A stretch of DNA of 64,000 nt, from NCBI RefSeq assembly GCF_001592945.1, contig NZ_LRPB01000045.1, positions 62,001 to 126,000 on the forward strand, read 5' to 3'. The notes beneath the pieces are model-generated. The model was not told the origin of the DNA. It saw only the letters and a list, made by a program, of their open reading frames with translations, and did no database searches. The translations under genes were made by a program, and so were the position numbers. This document shows, in pieces, positions 44,960-53,908 of this stretch (position 1 is the first letter of the stretch; each line of letters starts with the position of its first letter). The stretch is from Roseivirga seohaensis (lineage in GTDB: Bacteria; Bacteroidota; Bacteroidia; Cytophagales; Cyclobacteriaceae).

Positions 44960-46801
44960 CTATGCTTTTGGTATAGTAAAATAAAAAGTTGTGCCCACTC
45001 CTTTTTCAGAATCAATCCAGATTTGGCCATTATGTTGATTAACGACTCTTTTACATAGCGCCAAACCTATACCATTTCCTTCATATTGAACCTTTGAATG
45101 TAGTCTTCTGAAAGGCTCAAAAATTGACTCATGGTACTCAGGGGCTATTCCAATTCCGTTATCAGATATTTCAAATAAATATACTCCTTCATTCAGCTTC
45201 CAATCTATGCGAATTTCCGGAGTAGAATTCGTTTTTTTAAACTTGATGGCATTTGAAATTAAGTTCTGAAAAAGAATGTTGATTCTTCTCGAGTCACATT
45301 GTAGAGTTGGTAGTTTGTTTTTTGTAGTAATATTGACTTTGGATTCATTGATACTCGTAGCGAGGTCCTGCTCTAATTCACGAAACATGGCATCAAGATC
45401 CGTCATTTCAATTATCAAATCGTTGTTTTCTAGTCTTGAAAAAGAAAGTAGATCCGATATAAGGCCTTTCATGCGTCCAGCCCCTTTTTCAATAATTTCT
45501 AAGTATTTTTCACAGTTCTCGTCAACTTCACCAATTTCCATTCTGAGCAATTGAATGAAGCTGGTAATGGTTCTTAAAGGTTCTTGTAGATCGTGTGAGG
45601 CAACGTAGGCAAATTGCTTTAGTTCATCATTTTTCTTTTCTAGAAGCTCATTATATAACATCATAGATTCTTGAATCTGGATGTCTAATGTGTGGTCTTT
45701 TACTGCCCCTCTAACAACAATTACATTACCCGATTTATCAAATACACACTCTCCTTTTACGTGAATATGTTTTACCTTCTCTCCTATTTTGATTTTATGC
45801 TCAACATTGAAGTCTACTCCATTGGTTACGGTTTTTTCAATGGCTTTTTGAATTCTTTTTAAATCATCTGCATGAATGTAGTCAATATAGTTCTGTACAG
45901 AGAGAATTTTATCAGGGTTATATTCTCTTTCAAATAAATCATAGGTGCCTTTTGACCAATATAAATCATCAGTAGATACAAACCATTCCCAACTTCCTAC
46001 TTTCGAAAGTTGTTCGGTTGTTTCAAGAAGGCGGGTTTTGCTTTTGAGTTTATGCTGAAGTTGATAACGATCAGTTATTAATCTGCCTTCTGGAATAAGT
46101 AAAGTTACTTCTCCTTTTTCATTAAGGATTGGGCGTATCGAAAAATCAACGGTCTCTCTAACATTAGCACCAATCACATGAGCATCAAACCTTATAAACT
46201 CGCCTTTTGCAGCCTTTTGAACCGATGAAATAAGGTTTGTTCTATCTTCCTCTTCTTGATATAAATCAGAAATTTCCCATATTTTTTTCCCAATAAGCTC
46301 ATCTCTGGTTTTGCCGGAAAATCGAGTAATGGCTTTGTTTACTTCAATGAGCGTTCCATCGGTCTTCATCAACCCAATGAACTGAAACGTATTGTCAAAA
46401 ATGCCCTGAATTTTCGTCTGCTGATCTTTGATTTCATCTTGAAGCAACTTGGCTTCAGAAACATCTTTTACAAAAGAAATAACAGTCTTCTGACCATCCA
46501 TCTTTTCTCCCATAAATACGCTAAGCTCTGCCCAAAGCACTTTTCCTGATTTTGTAATATATCTTTTACTAATCTTATATTGATCAATTTCCCCACGAAT
46601 CAAACTATTAAGTAACTCTTTGTTATACTTTATATCTTCAGGGTGAGTAATCTGCGCGAAATTCATCTCTACCAACTCTTCGTTAGCGTAACCTAGTAAA
46701 CTAGAGAAAGTCTTATTTGCTTTAATTATCTTACCTTCACTATTTATGAGAGCAATGCCTATTACTGGGTTGTTAAAGATTTGGTTAAAAATGACTTTCA
46801 T
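44960..46801 (-). CDS. Multi-PAS sensor histidine kinase
   Basis: The 613-residue soluble kinase has three or more PAS/PAC units (for example IGIALINSEGKIIKANKTF and FIGLMKTDGTLIEVN), then HisKA with phospho-His in VASHDLQEPLRTITSFIQLL and HATPase with DNGIGIAPEYHE and GNGIGLALCKRVV. No membrane helix is seen, so the signal is cytoplasmic or membrane-permeant. Together with the REC-kinase gene downstream it forms a phosphorelay. Confidence 0.92.
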   Translation of the reverse strand: MKVIFNQIFNNPVIGIALINSEGKIIKANKTFSSLLGYANEELVEMNFAQITHPEDIKYNKELLNSLIRGEIDQYKISKRYITKSGKVLWAELSVFMGEKMDGQKTVISFVKDVSEAKLLQDEIKDQQTKIQGIFDNTFQFIGLMKTDGTLIEVNKAITRFSGKTRDELIGKKIWEISDLYQEEEDRTNLISSVQKAAKGEFIRFDAHVIGANVRETVDFSIRPILNEKGEVTLLIPEGRLITDRYQLQHKLKSKTRLLETTEQLSKVGSWEWFVSTDDLYWSKGTYDLFEREYNPDKILSVQNYIDYIHADDLKRIQKAIEKTVTNGVDFNVEHKIKIGEKVKHIHVKGECVFDKSGNVIVVRGAVKDHTLDIQIQESMMLYNELLEKKNDELKQFAYVASHDLQEPLRTITSFIQLLRMEIGEVDENCEKYLEIIEKGAGRMKGLISDLLSFSRLENNDLIIEMTDLDAMFRELEQDLATSINESKVNITTKNKLPTLQCDSRRINILFQNLISNAIKFKKTNSTPEIRIDWKLNEGVYLFEISDNGIGIAPEYHESIFEPFRRLHSKVQYEGNGIGLALCKRVVNQHNGQIWIDSEKGVGTTFYFTIPKA

Positions 46802-46977
46802 AAAAAGTGTCGATCATTGACTAGCATTATAAATTAAACTAAACATAAGCATATTTAAGCACAAAATCACACTCAATTTTGCGTAATGATTGCTTAATTA
46901 CCACAATAGGACTTATGTTTAAAAACGCTTGAAACTTATTACCGAAGGTTATACATTAGGAAACTGATCGTTACAGT

Positions 46978-48216
46978 ATGATAATTGACCCGACCGTTAT
47001 TGCTATACCCGTTTATTTTCTTTTGATAGGAATTGAACTCATTGTACATCGCGTTCAAGCAGTAAAATCATACCGCCTTAATGATGCCATAACAAATATT
47101 AATTGTGGTGTAACCTCACAAGTAACAGGGGCTTTTCTCAAAGTATTGAGCATAGGAGTTTATACTTTAATATTTGAGAAATTTAGAATAATAGAATTGC
47201 CAAACTCAGCTCTTGTCTGGATAATGGCATTTATAGCTTACGACTTTTTCTATTACTGGGCTCACAGAATGAGTCATCAAGTAAATTTGTTTTGGGGTGG
47301 CCACAGCGTGCATCATCAAAGTGAAGAATATAACCTTTCTGTTGCCTTGCGGCAGAGTTCAACCCAAACTATTTGGACATTTGCCTTCTATATACCCATG
47401 GCTATTGCAGGTGTTCACCCTATTCTTTTAGTTTCGGTTTCAGGGTTCAATTTGCTATATCAATTCTGGATACATACCGAGTCGATCAACAAACTTCCTC
47501 GCTGGTTTGAGGCAATTTTTAATACGCCATCACATCATAGGGTTCATCATGCCAGAAACCCAAAATACATCGATAAGAACCATGCTGGAACATTTATAGT
47601 TTGGGATAAACTATTCGGCACATTTAAAGCTGAAGAAGAAAGACCTGTTTACGGTATCACAAAAAACCTCAACAGTTGGAACCCTATTTGGGCAAATATT
47701 GCGCATTATTCCGACATGTGGAGTGATGTCAAAACTATTCCAAAGTGGAGTGATAAGTTCAGATATGTTTTTGAAAAGCCAGGCTGGTTACCAGATTACA
47801 TGGGTGGATATAGAGCACCAGAAGAAGTTGATTTAATTAAGTATAGAAAATTTGACACCCATACTGCTGCCAAACTAAACGTTTATGTATTGGTGCAGTA
47901 CATCATTTTACTGGCCGGAACAGCCATGTTCCTTTTCAATTTAGATAAGATGGGCACCTCAGATAAGCTAATTTTTGCGGGAGTTATTATTTACTCGGTA
48001 GTAAGCTTTGGTGCTTTATTTGAAAACCGTAATTGGGGTTTCGCCATGGAATCGTTAAGGTTGATTTTTTTAGCACTCACAGCGTTCTATGCATTTTTTG
48101 GCCTTAATCCCGATCCCATAATGATTACAGTAGCTGCCGCTATTCTTATCATGTTTCAAATTTGGTTGATGCTGGTGCGCAAAGTACCTTTGCCAGCCAA
48201 AGCCCAATTGAAATGA
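46978..48216 (+). CDS. Sterol desaturase/fatty-acid hydroxylase-family protein
   Basis: The 412-residue membrane enzyme contains the di-iron histidine clusters of the family: HRMSH, GHSVHHQSEEYN and HRVHHARN. Membrane helices flank them, and a C-terminal helical extension of about 130 residues follows, as in alkylglycerol monooxygenase-like members. It should use O2 to hydroxylate or desaturate a lipid. It overlaps the following lipoprotein gene by 4 bases (ATGA). Confidence 0.9.
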   Translation: MIIDPTVIAIPVYFLLIGIELIVHRVQAVKSYRLNDAITNINCGVTSQVTGAFLKVLSIGVYTLIFEKFRIIELPNSALVWIMAFIAYDFFYYWAHRMSHQVNLFWGGHSVHHQSEEYNLSVALRQSSTQTIWTFAFYIPMAIAGVHPILLVSVSGFNLLYQFWIHTESINKLPRWFEAIFNTPSHHRVHHARNPKYIDKNHAGTFIVWDKLFGTFKAEEERPVYGITKNLNSWNPIWANIAHYSDMWSDVKTIPKWSDKFRYVFEKPGWLPDYMGGYRAPEEVDLIKYRKFDTHTAAKLNVYVLVQYIILLAGTAMFLFNLDKMGTSDKLIFAGVIIYSVVSFGALFENRNWGFAMESLRLIFLALTAFYAFFGLNPDPIMITVAAAILIMFQIWLMLVRKVPLPAKAQLK

Positions 48217-48584
48217 AGTCATCAAAACTGGTTGTAATTATTCTCTCATTCTCATTACTAATCACAGCTTGTACAAAAAAAGCAGAAGTTGGTGATTTCG
48301 ATTCTGTAAAATGGATTGGAGATCAAAACGGCTGTTTGAATCAGAGGTCTGAAATGGTACAGGACTTAATTAAAATCAAACCGAAACTATTGGCCTTATA
48401 TCATAAATCAATAATAGAAGTATTGGGTAAGCCCGATGCTGAAGAACTTTACGAACGAAGTCAAACTTATTATTGGTACTATATTGATCCTTCTCCTAAG
48501 TGCGACCAACCTTCGGAAAACCCTAGAAAATTATCGATTCGTTTTACTGCAATGGGCATAGCCAACGAAATTGATATTAAGTAG
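48213..48584 (+). CDS. Small lipoprotein
   Basis: The 123-residue protein starts at the ATG that overlaps the hydroxylase stop codon (ATGA) and gives the signal MKSSKLVVIILSFSLLITAC. Two further Cys (QNGCLNQ and PKCDQPS) could form a disulfide. The fold is not recognised. Translational coupling suggests a link with the upstream lipid hydroxylase. Confidence 0.75.
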   Translation: MKSSKLVVIILSFSLLITACTKKAEVGDFDSVKWIGDQNGCLNQRSEMVQDLIKIKPKLLALYHKSIIEVLGKPDAEELYERSQTYYWYYIDPSPKCDQPSENPRKLSIRFTAMGIANEIDIK

Positions 48585-48702
48585 CGATAAATGGATTTTC
48601 CTAATAACAGCTGTAAAACGCGGCATTACCACCTAAAAAATCCGTTATTCTATTTATTATAAAATAATATTTTACAATTCGGGAAAATTACCTAATTTAA
48701 TG

Positions 48703-48853
48703 GTACCTATCAATCTAGCAATGATAGGTACTAACAAGCTTTAAGCCCTCTGTTTTCGAATGGAGTGTGTTAGTTTAATTAAACTAAGTTTAAGTTAGTT
48801 TTAGTTTTATAGGTAGTTTATGTGAAGGTTAGTCTCTCCTCAGGCTAACCTTC
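48703..48853. repeat. Three palindromes between convergent genes
   Basis: GTACCTATCA (48703-48712) with TGATAGGTAC (48722-48731) is a perfect 10-base stem. TTAGTTTAATTAAACTAA (48770-48787) is a perfect 18-base palindrome. GAAGGTTAG (48824-48832) with CTAACCTTC (48845-48853) forms a stem that includes the CvfB stop codon. None is followed by a strong T-run. The spacer between the convergent genes is 260 bases and contains no gene I can support. Confidence 0.55.
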
Positions 48854-49681
48854 CGCTTTTAAACGCACCTCGTGATCAAAAATTTCTATTTGACCAGCTT
48901 TATACAAGCCTCCTAAAATTTTCTTGAAGTTCTTTTTACTCATACCCAGCTTATACTTAATTTCTTCTGGGTTGCTTTTATCTCCTAATGCCAAGCTACC
49001 AGTAGCTTTAATTTTATCCAACACCAGCTGGCTCATATCCTTTACGGCTTCATAACCTTGCTTTTGTAGCGAAATATCTATTTTACCATCTTCTCTAATG
49101 GCCTTTACAAAGGCAGTCCGCTCATCACCAAGCTCAACGTGGTCAAAGATTTCGTTATGGAAAATCAAGCCTTGAAAAGTTTTGTTGATGATTACCTTAT
49201 AACCCAAAGTTGTTTCTTGCCAAATTAAAATGTTTACCTCCTCTCCTTCTTGTAGTTCATCATGATGCTGGCTAAGAAAAGGACCGATCTTAGAGGTTCC
49301 AATCATTCGATTAGTTTTAAAATCTAGTAACACCTTAACAACGTACTTTCTACCCACTTCCATTTTTTGACCTTGTTCTTTAAAAGGAACCATTAAGTCC
49401 TTTTCTAAACCTATGTCCATAAATGCGCCAACACTGGTGACTTGTTTTACTTCTAAACTTGCAATATCACCTACTTTAGCTAAGGGTTGAGCAGTAACCG
49501 CTACAGGTCGGCCAAGTGAATCAACATAAACAAAGACTTCAATTTCATCTCCAATACTGGTATCGGAAGGCACATATTTCATTGGCAAAAGAATATCTTC
49601 TTCGCCATTAGTTAAGTATAGACCAAAATCTACTTCACGAGCTACTTTTAATGTGTGATTTTTACCTATTTCCATGCCCAT
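48845..49681 (-). CDS. cvfB: CvfB-like S1-domain RNA-binding protein
   Basis: The 278-residue protein has tandem S1-type OB folds (LKVAREVDFGLYLTNG...DILLPMKYVP; VTSVGAFMDIGLEKDLMVPF) and a C-terminal winged-helix part (YKLGMSKKNFKKILGGLYKAGQI), the CvfB/YitL arrangement. CvfB binds RNA and influences gene expression in Firmicutes; the role in Bacteroidota is unclear. It stands alone and ends in a stem-loop. Confidence 0.9.
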   Translation of the reverse strand: MGMEIGKNHTLKVAREVDFGLYLTNGEEDILLPMKYVPSDTSIGDEIEVFVYVDSLGRPVAVTAQPLAKVGDIASLEVKQVTSVGAFMDIGLEKDLMVPFKEQGQKMEVGRKYVVKVLLDFKTNRMIGTSKIGPFLSQHHDELQEGEEVNILIWQETTLGYKVIINKTFQGLIFHNEIFDHVELGDERTAFVKAIREDGKIDISLQKQGYEAVKDMSQLVLDKIKATGSLALGDKSNPEEIKYKLGMSKKNFKKILGGLYKAGQIEIFDHEVRLKAEG

Positions 49682-49726
49682 TATGATTTATCTTTTAACT
49701 AATTTGGTTCACTGATTGACAAAGTT

Positions 49727-50824
49727 ATGATTAACCAATCGTGTTTTAGGTATTATGGTCAAAAAATAAACGCTGTATTATGCGGTTACTTCTTATTGAT
49801 CTCTGTCCATGTTTATGGTCAAAAAGCGTATTTGGCCAGCGAATCCTTTGATCCAAGTCCAAGAAATGAAGATAGGGTCAGACTTGCCTTCTACAATGTA
49901 GAAAACCTTTTCGATTACTTTGATGATAGTTTAACGATAGACGAACAGTTTTTACCTCGAGGAGATCATTATTGGACCAAATCACGCTATACTGAAAAAC
50001 AGAATAAGTTAGCCAAAACTATTTTGGCGATGGGCGGATGGGACGCCCCTGAATTAATTGGTTTTTGCGAAATTGAAAATAGGTATGTATTAGAGTCGCT
50101 GACACAGTTTACTCAGCTTAAATCGCTAGGATATGAAATTATACATAAAGACTCTAGAGACGCAAGAGGAATTGATGTGGCTGCTATTTACAGACCCGAT
50201 AAGCTCAAATTGTTGAATTACGAATATTACCAACTCAATTTTCCCTTTGACATTGCAAGTCGTACACGCGATATTTTACATACAGTAATGGAGCTACCTA
50301 ATAAAGATACCCTGCATTTCTTTGTAAATCATTGGCCATCAAAATTTGGAGGTGAATTTGAAACACAACCTAAACGTATGTTTGCAGCTCAGTTTGTTAG
50401 AACAAAGGCAGACTCTTTGCTTAAATTAAACCCTAATGCTCATATTGTAATTACGGGTGACTTTAATGACGAACCTGATGAGGAAAGTATGCTCAATGGG
50501 TTAGCGGTAAACACCGACATTAACACACTTAAACCAACAGACCTTTATAATTTAATGTACGAACTAAGGTTTGTGGCTGGTACTCATAGTTTTGAAAACA
50601 AATGGGGAATACTGGATCAGTTTGTGGTTTCTGGCAATTTACTGTTGAAACAATCTAGAACCCGCGTTCGTGATCGAACGGCTCAAATATTTGATATGGA
50701 CTTCTTAATTATGGAAGGCGCTACTGGTGCAAGAAGACCATTCAGAACCTATCAAGGCCCAAAATACATTGGAGGTTATAGCGATCACCTGCCCATCATT
50801 CTAGACTTAATTTTAGCTTATTAA
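49727..50824 (+). CDS. Secreted endonuclease/exonuclease/phosphatase-family protein
   Basis: The 365-residue EEP-fold protein has a signal-like N-terminal helix (GYFLLISVHVYGQ). Catalytic blocks are FYNVENLFD (Asn/Glu), GFCEIENR (metal Glu), FVNHWPSK (His), VITGDFNDEP (Asp/Asn) and GYSDHLPI (terminal Asp-His). It may be an extracellular nuclease or phosphoesterase. It is divergent from cvfB. Confidence 0.88.
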   Translation: MINQSCFRYYGQKINAVLCGYFLLISVHVYGQKAYLASESFDPSPRNEDRVRLAFYNVENLFDYFDDSLTIDEQFLPRGDHYWTKSRYTEKQNKLAKTILAMGGWDAPELIGFCEIENRYVLESLTQFTQLKSLGYEIIHKDSRDARGIDVAAIYRPDKLKLLNYEYYQLNFPFDIASRTRDILHTVMELPNKDTLHFFVNHWPSKFGGEFETQPKRMFAAQFVRTKADSLLKLNPNAHIVITGDFNDEPDEESMLNGLAVNTDINTLKPTDLYNLMYELRFVAGTHSFENKWGILDQFVVSGNLLLKQSRTRVRDRTAQIFDMDFLIMEGATGARRPFRTYQGPKYIGGYSDHLPIILDLILAY

Positions 50825-50833
50825 GCTTCTAGG

Positions 50834-51412
50834 TTAAATATAACCATCCAATTGCCAAACTATAATTCCATATACCACAAACCTTAAAATTCTGAATGAG
50901 GAGTAAATGAAATACTTTTTAGCTGGGTACGACATTGAACCCGTAAACAAGCTGATGAGTGAAAATGGAAGTGGAGTTAAAGCGGCAACAATAATAAATC
51001 CTCCCCCATACTGTTCATAGCGCCTCTGAAATTTGCGTAGTCGTCTTTTAAAAATTCGGTGAAAGAACTTCTTAGTACTTATCTTTTTTCCAACCCAATA
51101 ATTAACCCATCCGGCAAAGAGTGAAATAACCGTCATTGTAGCTACAATTCCCGTATAAACCATAATTGGGTCATCAATGGACCATATCATAAAAAGTTCT
51201 GGAGGCAATATGCCCACGAAAATTTCGGAGATAAGGAAAATAACGAGCATAAGCCCATAATCATCTGAAACCCAATGCTCGATGGCGTCATGCTGTTCTT
51301 GAAAATAACTCTTAAAAAGTATAATGGCGAGAACCAGAACAGCCAAATATAAAAAGCCCTTAATCAGGTTTTTAGTAAAGTAGTTATAGAAACCCTTTTT
51401 CTGCTTTTTCAT
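50834..51412 (-). CDS. VTT/DedA-like small membrane protein
   Basis: The 192-residue protein has about four membrane segments. A basic region KKISTKKFFHRIFKRRLRKF lies between the motifs EIFVGILPPELFMIW and ALTPLPFSLISLFTGSM, the latter resembling the re-entrant loop of SNARE-associated (VTT/DedA) proteins. Membrane phospholipid scrambling or ion movement has been proposed for that family. It lies 25 bases after the M24 peptidase gene. Confidence 0.72.
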   Translation of the reverse strand: MKKQKKGFYNYFTKNLIKGFLYLAVLVLAIILFKSYFQEQHDAIEHWVSDDYGLMLVIFLISEIFVGILPPELFMIWSIDDPIMVYTGIVATMTVISLFAGWVNYWVGKKISTKKFFHRIFKRRLRKFQRRYEQYGGGFIIVAALTPLPFSLISLFTGSMSYPAKKYFIYSSFRILRFVVYGIIVWQLDGYI

Positions 51413-51437
51413 CTGCTGAAACTAATCAACTTAAGAC

Positions 51438-52790
51438 TTATTTAGATCTTGCTGGCAACCTTGGAATGGTCATTATTTCATTCTGACGACCATCAATGTA
51501 CCAAACACCCGATTTATCGAAAAAGGCCTCTTCTTCCAACATTATTCGAATTTCTTTTTTCCATTCTTGAATATATGTTGCAGCATTCAATTCAATTGAA
51601 TAGGCAGTATTAAGATGCAAAGGGTAATCGCCTGTAACTGGTACGCCTCCTTGCGAATCCCACATACCCAAGGTAGTGCCTGATGCGTGACCATGATACC
51701 CAATTGGATGGGTATAAATTGAAGGTTTAATCCCTTCAGCAATGGCTTGTTCGCGAGACATTTTTAATACTTCGTTGCCGGTTCTTCCCTCTTTAAAATT
51801 ATTGGTGAAAATATCTTGAAGGCGATTTCCATTTTTAAATGCTGTTTGTAAATATAGAGGTACTTCTGTTTCACCTGGGCGTAAAACATAGGCATGTTGC
51901 TGTTGGTCAGTGTTGAGTCTTAAGTAAGTAATTCCGAAATCGCAATGCAAAAGGTCGCCCGGAAGTATAACATTCTTTTCTGGTCGTTTAGAAAAAGTGC
52001 GTAAATGATCAAAGTTTTCTGGATCGGCCCTTTGTACATCAACTGTGGGGTGAAACCATGTTTGAAGACCAAGTTCTACCACTTTATCGCGCATCCACCA
52101 CACTACATCTTCAGTAGTTGTTACTCCGGGGGTAATCACTTTGTCGGAGAAGGCTTCTTGGATAATCATGTGTGAAATTCGAACGATATGCGGATAAATT
52201 GCCATTTCGGCTTCTGTCCGGGTTTCTAACCAACCAATAGCTACTTTTTCTGCCGAGATGATTTTTGCTTGATCTTTCTTATCTAAAGCAGCAGTAAACT
52301 CTTCTAAATCGGTGGCTACTACCCCGTCTGTAATTCCAAAATACTTAGATTTATTGACAGCAATTTTCTTTGGGTTTCTTTCACGAATAATTTCAGCTAC
52401 TCTTGCCCATTGGTCGGGTTGTTCTTCAGGGTTCCAAGCACTTTTAAAGCTTGAGCCTACATCGTAACGGGCTACGGCAATCGATTCAATTCCTTCCTTT
52501 TCCCCACGATCGAACATGATTAGAATTGTTCTTCTTCTGGCCGCTAGCCAAGTTGCTGGCAATAAAGTCTTGATTACGGGATCTTCATTGTATTCACGAG
52601 ACATCACTACCCACATATCTACCCCTTCTCTTCTCATGATGCTTGGGAGGTAATTCTGAATTTTATCTTCCAGTAACCGATCAATAGTTTCGGCCCTGTC
52701 TTTCATAGAAAGAATGTGAGTACTATTGGCTTGAGCGTGTGCGGATGAAATGGCATAGGCCAGAAAGGCAAGTGTCAGAAATTTCTTCAT
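51438..52790 (-). CDS. Secreted M24-family metallopeptidase (Xaa-Pro aminopeptidase-like)
   Basis: The 450-residue protein has a signal peptide (cleavage after SSAHA), a creatinase-like N-terminal domain with MRREGVDMWVVMSREYNE, and a pita-bread C-domain with DLLHCDFGITYLRLNTD (metal Asp), GYHGHASGTTLG (His) and YSIELNAAT (Glu). The metal-ligand set of M24 is broadly retained, but the first block is not the standard DxG...D spacing, so activity is uncertain. Confidence 0.85.
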   Translation of the reverse strand: MKKFLTLAFLAYAISSAHAQANSTHILSMKDRAETIDRLLEDKIQNYLPSIMRREGVDMWVVMSREYNEDPVIKTLLPATWLAARRRTILIMFDRGEKEGIESIAVARYDVGSSFKSAWNPEEQPDQWARVAEIIRERNPKKIAVNKSKYFGITDGVVATDLEEFTAALDKKDQAKIISAEKVAIGWLETRTEAEMAIYPHIVRISHMIIQEAFSDKVITPGVTTTEDVVWWMRDKVVELGLQTWFHPTVDVQRADPENFDHLRTFSKRPEKNVILPGDLLHCDFGITYLRLNTDQQQHAYVLRPGETEVPLYLQTAFKNGNRLQDIFTNNFKEGRTGNEVLKMSREQAIAEGIKPSIYTHPIGYHGHASGTTLGMWDSQGGVPVTGDYPLHLNTAYSIELNAATYIQEWKKEIRIMLEEEAFFDKSGVWYIDGRQNEIMTIPRLPARSK

Positions 52791-52873
52791 GGTTTAAGGT
52801 TGTTTCCTAAAGCTATACAGATTTCCACTATACACAAAACCTAAAACCATTGTAGACTAAAGAATCCTTCTTA

Positions 52874-53899
52874 CTATTTCGATTTCTTCATGCCAAACTC
52901 TTTTTCGTAATATTCCATTATGGGTTGAAATGGGCCATATTTGTGCTGCTCAGCGGAAAAAGCGTCTGTCCATGGACCATAAGGTGTGGAAACAGGTTTA
53001 AGTTTCTTATCAGGGAAATCGAGCTCTTTATTCGCCTTTTCTGGTCGGTCGAAACTGTTGATATATGCCGCTACATGATAAGCCTCTTCATCGGATAAAA
53101 CAGGGTTATCCCAAGTGGCTTGTAAATATGGCATGTTACCCTTTATAAATTCTGCTGCGGTAATTACTCTGTGCATTCCAGCGCCATCATTAAAGGTATC
53201 ATTGCCCCAAAGTGGTGGGTATTGATAAAGGCTGTTTTCATTAAGTCTTACCCCTTGACCATCGGCACCATGACAGCTTACACAATTTTTTTCATAAATA
53301 GTTTTCCCAGTTAACAAATCAGCCTTTACGTTCGGTAATTCGACCTTAACAAAGCCTTTATAGATATCCACTTTTTCTTCGGGCACATCTTCACTCAGCC
53401 ACTTGATATAAGCAATCATGGCTTTCATTTCTAAGCTGGTTTCAGGTAATGAATCACCGTTCATGCTACGTTGCATACAGCCATTGATACGCTCTTCAAG
53501 AGTACCTATTTTATTTTCCCTCCCTCTAAACTGTGGGAATCGGTTAAAAACTCCAACAAAAGACCCAGCACCAGGTTTGGTGCCAGCCTCTAAATGACAA
53601 TTCTGACAGGTGAGATTATTGCCTGCCAAACGCTTTTTTTCGTCAGCCGACAATGGCCCAATATACTGTGGGGTTTTGGTGATCAATTCGTGACCAAACC
53701 TAATCAATGAAGCCTGACTTTCGCCTTCTAAATCAGTAAGTACTGAGCGGGGTTTCCAATTGGCGGGGTCTACTTTTTTTGAGCGAAATGCTTCTGGATT
53801 AAATTGAAGCATCAAAACAAAAACAATTAGAACTACTAAAACCGACAATATCAGTTTCAGTATTTGACTAATCGCTTTTATTCCTTCAATAGGGTTCAT
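52874..53899 (-). CDS. tsdA: TsdA-like dihaem thiosulfate dehydrogenase
   Basis: The 341-residue protein has an N-terminal membrane anchor (about 11-32) and two cytochrome c domains with haem motifs CQNCH (98-102) and CVSCH (206-210). The block ERINGCMQRSMNG keeps Cys141, corresponding to the unusual axial Cys ligand of the catalytic haem in TsdA. These enzymes join two thiosulfates to tetrathionate, or run in reverse. It is the promoter-distal gene of a porin and YeeE/YedE cluster, which fits thiosulfate uptake and oxidation. Confidence 0.78.
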   Translation of the reverse strand: MNPIEGIKAISQILKLILSVLVVLIVFVLMLQFNPEAFRSKKVDPANWKPRSVLTDLEGESQASLIRFGHELITKTPQYIGPLSADEKKRLAGNNLTCQNCHLEAGTKPGAGSFVGVFNRFPQFRGRENKIGTLEERINGCMQRSMNGDSLPETSLEMKAMIAYIKWLSEDVPEEKVDIYKGFVKVELPNVKADLLTGKTIYEKNCVSCHGADGQGVRLNENSLYQYPPLWGNDTFNDGAGMHRVITAAEFIKGNMPYLQATWDNPVLSDEEAYHVAAYINSFDRPEKANKELDFPDKKLKPVSTPYGPWTDAFSAEQHKYGPFQPIMEYYEKEFGMKKSK

Positions 53900-53908
53900 T
53901 TTCCAATT

